Origin: Microbacterium sp. BLY
GTDB lineage: Bacteria; Actinomycetota; Actinomycetes; Actinomycetales; Microbacteriaceae
Direction of reading: 5' to 3'
NCBI RefSeq assembly: GCF_017939615.1
Contig: NZ_JAGKSR010000001.1
Coordinates: 1,798,001 to 1,862,000 of the forward strand
DNA: 64,000 bases
Shown here: positions 31,677 through 42,160 of the stretch, one piece after another
Position numbering within the stretch: position 1 is the first letter of the stretch
Layout of the letters: each line of letters starts with the position of its first letter
The notes under the pieces: generated by a model
Told to the model about the DNA's origin: nothing
Database searches by the model: none
Seen by the model: only the letters and a program-made list of their open reading frames with translations
Translations under genes and position numbers: made by a program

Positions 31677-34600
31677 GTGACTGTGCCGGGGATTCTGCGC
31701 GCCTTGGAAGAGGCGTCTCTGTATCGTGACGCTCTCGCCTGGGCGCACACCGACGCCGACCTCGGCCTGGTCGACGGGCTCGACGCGCCCGTGCTCGCCG
31801 GTCTCCTCGCCAAACGGGCAGCGGCCGGCCACCCGGCGTCGCTGCTGGCCGTGGTGCCGACGGGGCGACGCGCGGAGTCGGTGGCGCAGGCCCTGGAGAC
31901 GTACGTCCCGGATGCCGAGGTGCTCACGTTCCCGGCCTGGGAGACCCTGCCGCACGAGCGCCTCAGCCCCAGCCCGGACACGGTCGGCCTGCGCTTGCAG
32001 ACGCTGCGCCGCATCGCCGAATGGTCGGGGGAGCGTCCGCTGGTCGTCGTCGCATCGGTGCGCGCCGCGCTCCAGCCTATCGCGGGCAACCTCGGCGACA
32101 TCGTGCCCCTGGAGCTCGCCGTGGGCGGCCGCGGCACCGAGCTCGACCACGTCGCCGCGCAGCTCGTCGAACGGGCCTACTCCCGCGTCGACATGGTGTC
32201 GCGACGCGGCGAGTTCGCCGTCCGCGGTGGCATCCTCGACGTGTTCCCTCCCACCTCCGAGCACCCGTATCGCGTGGAGTTCTTCGGTGACGAGATCGAC
32301 CAGATCCGGGCGTTCTCCGTCGCCGACCAGCGTTCGCTCCCCGGCGACGTGCCGCGCGTCGATCTCCCGCCCAGCCGCGAACTCCTGCTGACCGCGGAGG
32401 TGCGGGAGCGTGCCCGCGCGCTCATCGGCGGCTTCCCCGCCATCGGCGGCATGCTCGAGAAGATGGCCGAGGGCATCCCGGTCGAGGGCATGGAGTCGCT
32501 GCTGCCCGCGGTCGCCGGCCCGCTGAAATCCCTCGCCGAGTACCTGCCCGAGGGCAGCGCCACCGCCGTCATCGACCCGGAGCGCTCGACCGCGCGGGCC
32601 CTCACCCTCGGCGAGACCAACCGCGAATTCCTCGACGCCGCCTGGAGCGCGGCCACCTCCGGTGCCTCGGCGCCCATCGACCTCGGTGCCGGCGACTTCC
32701 TCACGATCGCCGAACTCCGCGAGGTCGTGCGCGACCGCGGCGGGGTGTGGTGGCGCCTGAGCCCCTTCGGGATCGGTGACGCGACCGCCGAGAGCGTCGA
32801 GGCCGCCACCGTCATCCCGTCCTTCCACGGCAACGTCGACGGCGCGATCGCGTTCGTCGACGCGAAGGTCGCCGACGGCTGGCGGGTGGTCGTGCTCGCG
32901 ACCGGTCACGGCCTCGTCGACCGCGCCCGCGACGTGCTCTCCGACCGCGGCATCGCGGCCCGGGTGGTGGAGACCATCGCAGACGCGCCGGACCCGGGGG
33001 TCGCGACCCTCACCGTCGGCACCGTCGAGGCCGGCTTCCAGGTGCCGGAGGCGAAGCTCGCCGTCCTCACCGACAACGAGTTCTACGGCCGCACGATCGG
33101 CGGCGATCAGCGCGTCGTCAAGAAGCTCGCCTCCCGGCGGAAGAACGTCGTCGACCCGCTGCAGCTCAAGCAGGGCGACTTCGTCGTGCACGCCACGCAC
33201 GGCATCGGCCGGTTCGTCGAGATGACCCAGCGCGAGGTCTCCACCGGCGGACGCAACGCCGCGAAGTCCGTCCGCGACTACCTCGTGCTGGAGTATGCGC
33301 CTTCCAAGCGCGGCTACCCCGGCGACAAGCTGTACGTGCCCACCGACCAGCTCGACCTCCTGTCGAAGTACGTCGGCGGCGAGGCCCCGACCCTGTCGAA
33401 GATGGGCGGCAGCGACTGGGCACAGGCCAAGGGCAAGGCGCGCAAGGCGGTGCGCGACATCGCCGTCGAGCTTGTGAAGCTGTACTCCGCGCGCATGAGC
33501 GCCAAGGGGCACGCCTTCGGGCCGGACACGCCCTGGCAGCGCGAGCTGGAGGAGGCGTTCCCGTTCGCCGAGACCCACGACCAGCTGCAGACCATCGACG
33601 AGATCAAGGCCGACATGGAGCGGCCGATCCCGATGGACCGGCTGCTCTCGGGCGACGTCGGCTTCGGCAAGACCGAGGTCGCGGTCCGCGCCGCGTTCAA
33701 GGCGATCCAGGACGGCAAGCAGGTGGCGATGCTCGTCCCGACCACCCTGCTGGTCAAGCAGCACCTCGAGACGTTCACGGAGCGCTTCGCCGGGTTCCCG
33801 GTCAAGGTGCGGCCGCTGTCCCGCTTCCAGACCGACAAGGAGGCGCGGCTCACGCTGCAGGGCCTCCTCGACGGGTCGGTGGACATGGTCATCGGCACCC
33901 ACCGGATCCTCACCGACCAGGTGATCTTCAAGGACCTCGGCCTCATGATCATCGACGAGGAGCAGCGGTTCGGCGTCGAGCACAAGGACGCGCTGAAGAA
34001 GATGAAGACCAACGTCGACATCCTCGCCATGAGCGCCACCCCTATCCCGCGCACCCTGGAGATGGCGGTCACCGGCATCCGCGAGATGTCGACGCTGGCC
34101 ACGCCGCCGGAGGACCGGCACCCGATCCTCTCGTTCGTCGGGCCCCGCAGCGACAAGCAGATCGCCGCCGCGATCCGTCGCGAGATCCTCCGCGAGGGGC
34201 AGGTCTTCTTCGTGCACAACCGTGTGCAGTCGATCCAGCGGGTGGCGGCCGAGCTCGCCGAGCTGGTCCCCGAGGCGCGGATCGCCGTCGCCCACGGACA
34301 GATGGGCGAGCACGCGCTGGAGCAGGTCGTCGACGACTTCTGGGAACGCAAGTTCGACGTGCTCGTCTCGACCACCATCATCGAGACCGGTCTGGACATC
34401 TCCAACGCGAACACGATCATCATCGACCGCGCCGACAAGTACGGCCTCAGTCAGCTCCACCAGCTGCGCGGCCGGGTGGGTCGCGGACGGGAGCGGGCCT
34501 ACGCGTACTTCCTCTACGACGACATGAAGCCGCTGAGCGAGACCGCGGCCGACCGGCTGCAGACCATCGCGGTCAACAACGACCTCGGCTCCGGCATGCA

Positions 34601-35243
34601 GGTCGCCCTGAAGGATCTCGAGCTCCGCGGTGCCGGCAACCTCCTCGGCGCCGAGCAGGCCGGACACATCGCGGGGGTCGGTTTCGACCTCTATCTGCGC
34701 ATGATCGGCGAGGCCGTCGCGACCTTCCGCGGCGAAGAGGTCGAGACCGGGCAGGAGCTGCGGCTCGAGCTGCCGCTGGACGCCCGCATCCCCGAGGACT
34801 ATATCGACAGCGAGCGCCTGCGGCTCGAGGCGTATCAGAAGCTCTCCGCCGCCTCGGCCGCGACCGCGAAGGACGACGCTATCGACCTCGTCGTGGAGGA
34901 GCTCGTCGACCGGTACGGCACGCCGCCGGACGAGGTCACCGGACTCGTGTCCATCGCCCGACTCCGGCGGCGGGCGGCCAGGGCCGGACTCACCGATGTC
35001 GTGGCGATGGGCTCGAACCTTCGCCTCGCGCCCGCCCGCCTGGAGGACTCGATCAAGGTCCGGCTGCAGCGGCTGTACCCGAAGGCGAAGCTCGTCGCCG
35101 GGGGCGAGGCCCTGGTCGTGCCCATGCCCACCGTGCCCGCCGCGGTCGGGGTCGGCGTGGAGCCGTTGCCCGACGCCGAACTCCTCACCTGGGTCGACCA
35201 GCTCTTCACCGCCATCTTCCCCGAGCCCGCCAAGCCCGAGTGA
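31677..35243 (+). CDS. mfd: Transcription-repair coupling factor
   Basis: 1188-residue ATP-driven translocase that removes stalled RNA polymerase from lesions and recruits UvrA. The UvrB-like N-terminal region contains TFPAWETLPHERLSPSPDTV; the RNA-polymerase-interaction domain follows near residue 500 (LKQGDFVVHATHGIGRFVEM); helicase motifs are LLSGDVGFGKTEVAVRAAF, IGTHRILTD, IIDEEQRFGVEHK and ATPIPRTLEMA; then HGQMGEHALEQVV and HQLRGRVGRGRERAYAY. The length is standard. GTG start, leaderless. Confidence 0.98.
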   Translation: MTVPGILRALEEASLYRDALAWAHTDADLGLVDGLDAPVLAGLLAKRAAAGHPASLLAVVPTGRRAESVAQALETYVPDAEVLTFPAWETLPHERLSPSPDTVGLRLQTLRRIAEWSGERPLVVVASVRAALQPIAGNLGDIVPLELAVGGRGTELDHVAAQLVERAYSRVDMVSRRGEFAVRGGILDVFPPTSEHPYRVEFFGDEIDQIRAFSVADQRSLPGDVPRVDLPPSRELLLTAEVRERARALIGGFPAIGGMLEKMAEGIPVEGMESLLPAVAGPLKSLAEYLPEGSATAVIDPERSTARALTLGETNREFLDAAWSAATSGASAPIDLGAGDFLTIAELREVVRDRGGVWWRLSPFGIGDATAESVEAATVIPSFHGNVDGAIAFVDAKVADGWRVVVLATGHGLVDRARDVLSDRGIAARVVETIADAPDPGVATLTVGTVEAGFQVPEAKLAVLTDNEFYGRTIGGDQRVVKKLASRRKNVVDPLQLKQGDFVVHATHGIGRFVEMTQREVSTGGRNAAKSVRDYLVLEYAPSKRGYPGDKLYVPTDQLDLLSKYVGGEAPTLSKMGGSDWAQAKGKARKAVRDIAVELVKLYSARMSAKGHAFGPDTPWQRELEEAFPFAETHDQLQTIDEIKADMERPIPMDRLLSGDVGFGKTEVAVRAAFKAIQDGKQVAMLVPTTLLVKQHLETFTERFAGFPVKVRPLSRFQTDKEARLTLQGLLDGSVDMVIGTHRILTDQVIFKDLGLMIIDEEQRFGVEHKDALKKMKTNVDILAMSATPIPRTLEMAVTGIREMSTLATPPEDRHPILSFVGPRSDKQIAAAIRREILREGQVFFVHNRVQSIQRVAAELAELVPEARIAVAHGQMGEHALEQVVDDFWERKFDVLVSTTIIETGLDISNANTIIIDRADKYGLSQLHQLRGRVGRGRERAYAYFLYDDMKPLSETAADRLQTIAVNNDLGSGMQVALKDLELRGAGNLLGAEQAGHIAGVGFDLYLRMIGEAVATFRGEEVETGQELRLELPLDARIPEDYIDSERLRLEAYQKLSAASAATAKDDAIDLVVEELVDRYGTPPDEVTGLVSIARLRRRAARAGLTDVVAMGSNLRLAPARLEDSIKVRLQRLYPKAKLVAGGEALVVPMPTVPAAVGVGVEPLPDAELLTWVDQLFTAIFPEPAKPE

Positions 35244-35292
35244 GCCGGTGGTGATGATCTCCGAAGTCGTGCACCCCGAGGATGCCCGGGGC

Positions 35293-35298
35293 TAGTCT
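35293..35298 (+). promoter_or_regulatory. -10 hexamer of leaderless promoter
   Basis: TAGTCT ends 7 nt before the ATG at 35305. Confidence 0.55.
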
Positions 35299-35304
35299 GG
35301 CCGC

Positions 35305-35901
35305 ATGTTGTACGAGCACCTCGGGGCTCGGCCCCGCATCCATGACACCGCCGTCGTCGCTCCCACCGCCGTGATCTCCGGCGACGTGGAGCTCGGGCCC
35401 GGCTGCCAGGTGCTGCACGGCGCCGTCATCACGGCGGAGGGCGGTCCGATCACGCTCGGTGAACACGTCATCGTGATGGAGAACGCGCTGATCCGGGCGA
35501 CCGCGGCGAACGCCGTCCACATCGGCTCCCATACCCTCGTCGGCACGCTCGCCAGCATCGCCGGGGCGACGGTGGGGGAGGAGGTCTTCTTCGCGTCCGG
35601 GGCCCGCGTCTTCAACGGGGCGCTCGTCGGTGACGGGTGCGAGGTGCGGGTCAACGCGATCGTGCATCGCCGGGCCGTGCTGCCCTCGGGCACGGTGGTG
35701 CCGATCGGGTGGGTCGCGGTCGGCGATCCCGTTCAGCTGCTCTCACCCGACCGGGACGCCGAGATCGCGGCGGCGCAGCCCGAGCTCGACTTCCCCGGAC
35801 ACGTCTTCGGCGTCGATCGCGATACGCCCGATCTCATGGTCCAGCTCACGGAGCGCTACGGCAGCTCCCTCGCGCGGCACGCCGACGATCGTCAGGTCTG
35901 A
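35305..35901 (+). CDS. Hexapeptide-repeat protein, gamma-carbonic-anhydrase-like
   Basis: 198-residue left-handed beta-helix protein. Hexapeptide turns run from residue 12 to 150 (for example DTAVVAPTAVISGDVELGPG, ITLGEHVIVMENALIRA, IGSHTLVGTLASIAGATVGE). Gamma-carbonic anhydrases of this type hydrate CO2, but the canonical three zinc His are not all obvious here (His in VHIGSHTLVG and VNAIVHRRAV are candidates), so activity is uncertain. The last 40 residues are a helical extension. Monocistronic and leaderless; a strong hairpin follows. Confidence 0.8.
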   Translation: MLYEHLGARPRIHDTAVVAPTAVISGDVELGPGCQVLHGAVITAEGGPITLGEHVIVMENALIRATAANAVHIGSHTLVGTLASIAGATVGEEVFFASGARVFNGALVGDGCEVRVNAIVHRRAVLPSGTVVPIGWVAVGDPVQLLSPDRDAEIAAAQPELDFPGHVFGVDRDTPDLMVQLTERYGSSLARHADDRQV

Positions 35902-35910
35902 CCCCCCCTT

Positions 35911-35965
35911 CGAATCGCGCGATCGGTCCCGGATCCGGCCGGAATCAGACCGATCGCGCGATTCG
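35911..35965. terminator. Bidirectional terminator hairpin
   Basis: 18-bp perfect inverted repeat (35911-35928 / 35948-35965) with a 19-nt loop, preceded by a C7 run and TT. It sits in the 69-nt gap between convergent genes. Confidence 0.75.
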
Positions 35966-35970
35966 ACAGG

Positions 35971-37425
<1,455 letters not shown>

Positions 37426-37473
37426 CTAGCGTCGGCGACAGCGGCCTCCGCGCACCCGGCGGGAGGGCTCGGA

Positions 37474-40179
37474 TCACCCGGTGTTCTGCAGGCCGGCGGC
37501 GACCCCGCTGACGGACAGCAGGAGCAGACGCTGCTGCTCGGCATCGGCTCCCGAGCCCTCCGGCTGCTCCGGTGCCGACCGGAGCGCGCGGAGCGCTCGC
37601 AGCTGCAGGAGCGAGAGGGCGTCGACGTAGGGGCTGCGCAGCTGCACGGCTCGCTGCAGGATCGGCTTGTTCTGCAGCAGGTCGTCGCCTCCGGTGAGGC
37701 GGATCACCCACCGGCGCGTGAGCGCGAGCTCATCGAGCACCAGGGCGGCGAGGTCGTCGCGGTCGCCGAGGGCCAGGTACTGGCGGGCGATGCGCTCGTC
37801 GGTCTTCGCGAGGCTCATCGCCACGTTGTCGACCATCGTGTGCAGCAGCGGCCACTCGCGGTAAGCCTCGGCGAGCAGATCCTCGTCGCCGACGGCGTCG
37901 AGCGCGGTGCCGAGACCGAACCAGCCGGCGAGGTTGATGCGGGCCTGGGTCCATGCGAACACCCACGGGATGGCCCGGAGGTCTTCCAGCGACTCGACCG
38001 AGAGACCGCGACGGGCGGGCCGCGAGCCGAGCGCCAGCAGACCGATCTCCTCCATCGGGGTCACGGTCGCGAACCACGGGGCGAAGCCGTCGGCCTTGAC
38101 GAGGGCGAAGAACCGCTCGCGGGAGGCGGCGTCCATGGTCGCGGCGACGTCGGCGTAGCGGGCGGCCGCGCGGCTCGTGCGCTCCTCGACCGAGGGCGAG
38201 GAGGCGAGCAGGGTCGCCGCGGCGACCTGATCGATGTGCCGCATCGCGATCGCCGGCTCGCCGTACCGGGCGAAGATGACCTCGCCCTGCTCGGTGAGCT
38301 TGAAGCGGCCGTCGACGGAGTGCGGCGGCTGCGCGAGGATCGCCGAGTTGGCGGGACCGCCGCCGCGGCCGAGCGCACCGCCGCGGCCGTGGAAGAGGGT
38401 CAGCTCGATGCCGTTCTCCTGGGCCCAGCGCGCGATCTTCTCCTGCGCGGTGTACAGCGCGAGGTTCGCGGCGACGGGCCCGACGTCCTTGGACGAGTCG
38501 GAGTAGCCGAGCATCACCTCCAGGCGGTTGCCGGTCGCGGCCATCCGCTCATGGAACTCGGGGAAGGTGACGGCTTCGGCGAGGATCCCGGGGGCGGCCT
38601 GCAGGTCGGCGAAGGTCTCGAACAGCGGCACGACGTCGAGCACGGGGGCGGCGTCGCCGAGCGCGTGGCGGGCGAGCCGGTGAACGTTCGCGAGGTCGGA
38701 GGCGGCCTGGGTGAACGAGACGACGTAGCGGCCTGCGGCCCGCAGACCGCGGTCGCGCTGGATGTCCGCGATCGCACGGAAAACCTCCAGCACCTCCTCG
38801 GTCTGCGTGCTGATCGCCCCGCCGGATTCCAGCTCGGCCAGGGCCTTGGCGTGCACCTGGGAGTGCTGACGCACCTCGAGCTCGGTGAGGTGGAAGCCGT
38901 AGGTCTCGACCTGCCAGATCAGATGCTGCACGCCGCCGAACGCGTGGCGGCGGGCGCCGGCGTCGACCAGGGAGGACTGCACGGCGCGCAGCTCCGCGAG
39001 CAGCTCCTCCGGATCCGCGTAGCCCTCGTCGTCTCCGCGGCGGGTGGCCGCCACGCGGCGGGCCATCACCAGCACGACCCGGCGGTGCGGCTCATTGGGT
39101 GAGCGGGCGGCGAGTTCCTCGGCGACGGCGGGCTCGGCGGTCGCGAAGCGCTCCCACAGGGCCATGACCTCGGCGCTGGCGGGGGTGTCATCGGCGGAGA
39201 GCGTCAGGGTGCGGCCGATCCGGTCGAGCGCCCGCTCGAGTCCGCGGAGCACGTGCTCGGAGGCGATCTGCGACGCCTCGCGAGTCACGGCGGCGGTGAC
39301 GAACGGGTTGCCGTCGCGGTCGCCGCCGACCCAGGAGCCGATCCGCACGAACGCGGGGACGACCGGAGCGCTGGCGCCGGACTCCTCGCCGCGGAGGGCG
39401 TCGTCGATGCGGCGGTAGACGTGGGGCACCGTGGTGAACAGCGTCTCGTCGAAGACGCCCATCACGGTGCGCACCTCGTCGGTGGGGGAGGGCTTCTGTG
39501 CGCGCAGCGGCGCCGTCCGCCACAGCGTGTCGATCTCCTCGAGCATCCGGCGGCGGGCGCGGTTCTCCTCGGAGCCGCCCGCGCTCGCCGCGTCGTGCTG
39601 GGTGAGCAGCTCGGAGAGGCGCCGGATGCTCGACGAGACCGCGCGGCGCCGGGCCTCGGTCGGGTGCGCGGTGAAGACGGGGTGGAAGCGCAGGCCGTCG
39701 AGGCGCCGACGGGCCTCGTCGTCGCCGACCTCCTCGCGCAGCCGGGCGTACGCCCCCGCGACCGTGTCCGTCGCCTGGGTCCCTGAGCCTGTCGAAGGGG
39801 TCTGTCCCGCGCGCTCCCGGAGCACGCGCACGCGCTGGTGCTCCTCGGCGAGGTTCACGAGGTGGAAGTAGCAGGTGAACGCGCGGGCGACCTCGTCGGC
39901 GCGGGCGATCGTGAACGACTCGGCGATGGCCGCGGCGCGCTCGAACGCGTCGGAGGTGTGGTCCTCGTAGGCCTGGATGGTCGCGAGACGCAGCCGCTCG
40001 ACGTCCTCGAACAGGTCGTCGCCGCCGGCCTCGCGGAGCACCTGGCCGAGGAGCTGGCCCAGCATCCGCACGTCGGAGCGCATGGCATCGGGAATACCGC
40101 GACCGGCTTCGAAACGACCGATCACGCGGATGGCCTCGGTGGGCGTCGGCTCGGAGAAAGCGGGGGAATCGGGGGTCAC
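37474..40179 (-). CDS. ppc: Phosphoenolpyruvate carboxylase
   Basis: 901-residue anaplerotic enzyme converting phosphoenolpyruvate and bicarbonate to oxaloacetate. Signatures: FTAHPTEARRRAV (catalytic His, about residue 165), GSWVGGDRDGNPFVT, MLGYSDSSKDVGPVAANLA and FHGRGGALGRGGGP. The C-terminus ends in LQNTG, as in all PEPC. A copy of the 24-bp repeat encodes TPSTGSGTQ near residues 126-135, in a loop before the catalytic His. GTG start at 40179, 7 nt after a TACTCT box; the upstream open frame is antisense to nhaA. Confidence 0.97.
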   Translation of the reverse strand: MTPDSPAFSEPTPTEAIRVIGRFEAGRGIPDAMRSDVRMLGQLLGQVLREAGGDDLFEDVERLRLATIQAYEDHTSDAFERAAAIAESFTIARADEVARAFTCYFHLVNLAEEHQRVRVLRERAGQTPSTGSGTQATDTVAGAYARLREEVGDDEARRRLDGLRFHPVFTAHPTEARRRAVSSSIRRLSELLTQHDAASAGGSEENRARRRMLEEIDTLWRTAPLRAQKPSPTDEVRTVMGVFDETLFTTVPHVYRRIDDALRGEESGASAPVVPAFVRIGSWVGGDRDGNPFVTAAVTREASQIASEHVLRGLERALDRIGRTLTLSADDTPASAEVMALWERFATAEPAVAEELAARSPNEPHRRVVLVMARRVAATRRGDDEGYADPEELLAELRAVQSSLVDAGARRHAFGGVQHLIWQVETYGFHLTELEVRQHSQVHAKALAELESGGAISTQTEEVLEVFRAIADIQRDRGLRAAGRYVVSFTQAASDLANVHRLARHALGDAAPVLDVVPLFETFADLQAAPGILAEAVTFPEFHERMAATGNRLEVMLGYSDSSKDVGPVAANLALYTAQEKIARWAQENGIELTLFHGRGGALGRGGGPANSAILAQPPHSVDGRFKLTEQGEVIFARYGEPAIAMRHIDQVAAATLLASSPSVEERTSRAAARYADVAATMDAASRERFFALVKADGFAPWFATVTPMEEIGLLALGSRPARRGLSVESLEDLRAIPWVFAWTQARINLAGWFGLGTALDAVGDEDLLAEAYREWPLLHTMVDNVAMSLAKTDERIARQYLALGDRDDLAALVLDELALTRRWVIRLTGGDDLLQNKPILQRAVQLRSPYVDALSLLQLRALRALRSAPEQPEGSGADAEQQRLLLLSVSGVAAGLQNTG
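39776..39799. repeat. 24-bp repeat copy inside ppc
   Basis: Differs from the two identical ribE units at one base only. It is read in the same frame as in ribE and gives PSTGSG. Confidence 0.85.
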
Positions 40180-40185
40180 CCTCCG

Positions 40186-40191
40186 AGAGTA
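40186..40191 (-). promoter_or_regulatory. -10 hexamer of leaderless ppc promoter
   Basis: TACTCT on the minus strand ends 7 nt before the GTG at 40179. Confidence 0.55.
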
Positions 40192-40244
40192 GCCGGGTGG
40201 ATCGGGGTGTCCTGCACGCATGACGGCCGTGTGACGCCGCGGCC

Positions 40245-40250
40245 TACGAT
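40245..40250 (+). promoter_or_regulatory. -10 hexamer of nhaA promoter
   Basis: TACGAT ends 8 nt before the ATG at 40258. Confidence 0.5.
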
Positions 40251-40257
40251 GGAGTCG

Positions 40258-41427
40258 ATGCGCATCACAGCGAACCCCCTCCGCGGGCAGCAGTTCCCCG
40301 CCGTCCTCCTGCTCGTCGCCGCCGGCCTCGGCCTGCTGTTCGCGAACCTGCCCACGCACGACGCCATCGCGGGGCTGCTGGAGACGCACCTCGCCGTGCC
40401 GGGGACGGCGCTGGACCTGTCGGTCGCGCACTGGGTGTCGGACGGCCTGCTCGCGATCTTCTTCCTCGTCGTCGCGATCGAGCTGCGGCACGAGCTCACT
40501 CACGGCGAGCTCGACTCTCCGCGGAAGGCCGTGCAGCCGGCCATCGCGGCGACCGGCGGCGTGCTCGTACCGATCCTCGTGTACCTGCTGATCGCCGGGG
40601 GCCCGGAGACGGCGTCGGGCTGGCCGATCCCGACCGCCACCGACATCGCCTTCGCGCTCGGCGTGCTGGCGATGTTCGGGCGCGGACTCCCGTCCCGGGT
40701 GCGGGTGTTCCTGCTCGCGCTCGCGATCCTCGACGACATCATCGGCATCATCTTCATCGCGGTGCTGTTCGCGCATGACGTCCAGTGGCTGCTCTCCGGC
40801 CTCGCGATCGTCGGGGTCGCGGTCTTCTGGCTGCTGAGCCGCCTGCTGCACGCGACCGGCCACACCCTGGTCGCGATCGCGATGGCCGTCGTCGGCGTGG
40901 TCACCTGGGGCCTGGTCGCCTCCTCCGGCATCCACGCGACCATCGCCGGGGTCATGCTCGGCCTCGTCATGGCGCCGGTGCCCGCCGGGCGCACCCGGCA
41001 TGCGCTGGAGCCGACGGTGAACGGGGCGATCCTGCCGCTCTTCGCGTTCGTGGCGGCGTTCGTCGTGATCCCGGCCGTCTCGCCGACCGCGCTTTCGCCG
41101 GCGTTCTGGGCGATCGTCGTGGCGCTTCCGGTGGGGAAGATCATCGGTATCTCCCTGTTCGGCTGGCTCGCCATGCGCATCCGCCCAAAGGGGGCCGACC
41201 CGGCGCTGCCGTTCGCCGACATCCTCGCCGCCGGAGCCCTGGGCGGCATCGGATTCACCGTCTCGCTCCTGCTCGCGAACCTCGCGTTCGAGGGCGATGC
41301 GGTCATCCGCGACCAGGCGATCCTCGGCGTCCTCGTCGGCTCGCTGCTCGCGCTGATCCTCTCCGGCATCGTCGTCACCCTCCGCGCCCGGTGGTACCGC
41401 CGCGTCGCCCCTGTCCCCGCCGTCTGA
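40258..41427 (+). CDS. nhaA: Na+/H+ antiporter NhaA
   Basis: 389-residue membrane antiporter exporting sodium in exchange for protons. FFLVVAIELRHELTHGEL, PTATDIAFALGVLAMFGRGL (ion-binding helix IV) and LALAILDDIIGIIFIAVLF (the two essential Asp in helix V, about residues 157-158) are diagnostic; the C-terminal GGIGFTVSLLLANLAFEG matches too. About 11-12 helices. ATG at 40258, near-leaderless. mazG follows 18 nt downstream and may share the transcript. Confidence 0.95.
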   Translation: MRITANPLRGQQFPAVLLLVAAGLGLLFANLPTHDAIAGLLETHLAVPGTALDLSVAHWVSDGLLAIFFLVVAIELRHELTHGELDSPRKAVQPAIAATGGVLVPILVYLLIAGGPETASGWPIPTATDIAFALGVLAMFGRGLPSRVRVFLLALAILDDIIGIIFIAVLFAHDVQWLLSGLAIVGVAVFWLLSRLLHATGHTLVAIAMAVVGVVTWGLVASSGIHATIAGVMLGLVMAPVPAGRTRHALEPTVNGAILPLFAFVAAFVVIPAVSPTALSPAFWAIVVALPVGKIIGISLFGWLAMRIRPKGADPALPFADILAAGALGGIGFTVSLLLANLAFEGDAVIRDQAILGVLVGSLLALILSGIVVTLRARWYRRVAPVPAV

Positions 41428-41445
41428 ACCGATCCCGGAGGAAGC

Positions 41446-42108
41446 ATGAGCAGCGAGCCGCAGAGTCCCGAGGGCATGGACGATCCGCTGCGTGCGGCCG
41501 CCGAGACCATGCGCGCGGTGCGGGAACGGTGCGTGTGGTCGCAGCGCATCACCCATCGCGACCTCGTGCCGTACCTCATCGAGGAGTCGCACGAGGTGAT
41601 CGACGCCGTGGAGGACGGGGCGCCCGCCGACCTCCGTGAGGAGCTCGGCGACCTTCTGTGGCAGGTGCTCTTCCACTCGGCCATCGCCGCGCAGGACCCG
41701 GATGACCCGTTCGACATCGACGACGTGGCTCGCACGCTCACCGAGAAGATGGTGCGCCGGCACCCGCATGTGTTCGGCGACGAGGTCGCGGAGACGCCGG
41801 AGCAGGTGCTCGTGCACTGGAACGCCGCCAAAGCGGCGGAGAAGCGCACGCGCCGCAGCGTGCTGGACGGGATCCCGCGGGGGATGCCGGCCCTCGCACG
41901 GGCTCAGAAGATCGCGGGACGCGCCGGCGGAACCGCGGCGCTCCCCGAGGAGCCCGTCGGCCCGCGTCCGGCCTCGGAGGAGGAGCTCGGCGACGCCCTC
42001 CTCGCCCTCGTCGTGACGGCGCGGGCCGAGGGCTGGGACGCGGAGCGCGCCCTGCGGGAACGGCTGCGGCGGGTGGAGGAAGACGTCCGCGCCGCCGAGG
42101 CGGGCTGA
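41446..42108 (+). CDS. mazG: Nucleoside triphosphate pyrophosphohydrolase MazG
   Basis: 220-residue house-cleaning enzyme hydrolysing (d)NTPs to NMP and pyrophosphate. The magnesium-binding EExxE...ExxD pattern is seen in LIEESHEVIDAVEDG and REELGDLLWQVLFHS (about residues 45-75). The C-terminal half has RSVLDGIPRGMPALARAQKI and a weaker second MazG-like EEELGDALLALVV. ATG with GGAGGA upstream; 18 nt after nhaA and 52 nt before hisS. Confidence 0.94.
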   Translation: MSSEPQSPEGMDDPLRAAAETMRAVRERCVWSQRITHRDLVPYLIEESHEVIDAVEDGAPADLREELGDLLWQVLFHSAIAAQDPDDPFDIDDVARTLTEKMVRRHPHVFGDEVAETPEQVLVHWNAAKAAEKRTRRSVLDGIPRGMPALARAQKIAGRAGGTAALPEEPVGPRPASEEELGDALLALVVTARAEGWDAERALRERLRRVEEDVRAAEAG

Positions 42109-42160
42109 GTCCGTCCGCGTCCCGGCACGGGCACCGCCGTCGACCTGGGAAGATGGACGG

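Noticed and set aside
30951..34667. A 1238-residue minus-strand open frame across mfd
   Set aside because: It is antisense to the complete and conserved mfd gene and shows no recognisable domain.
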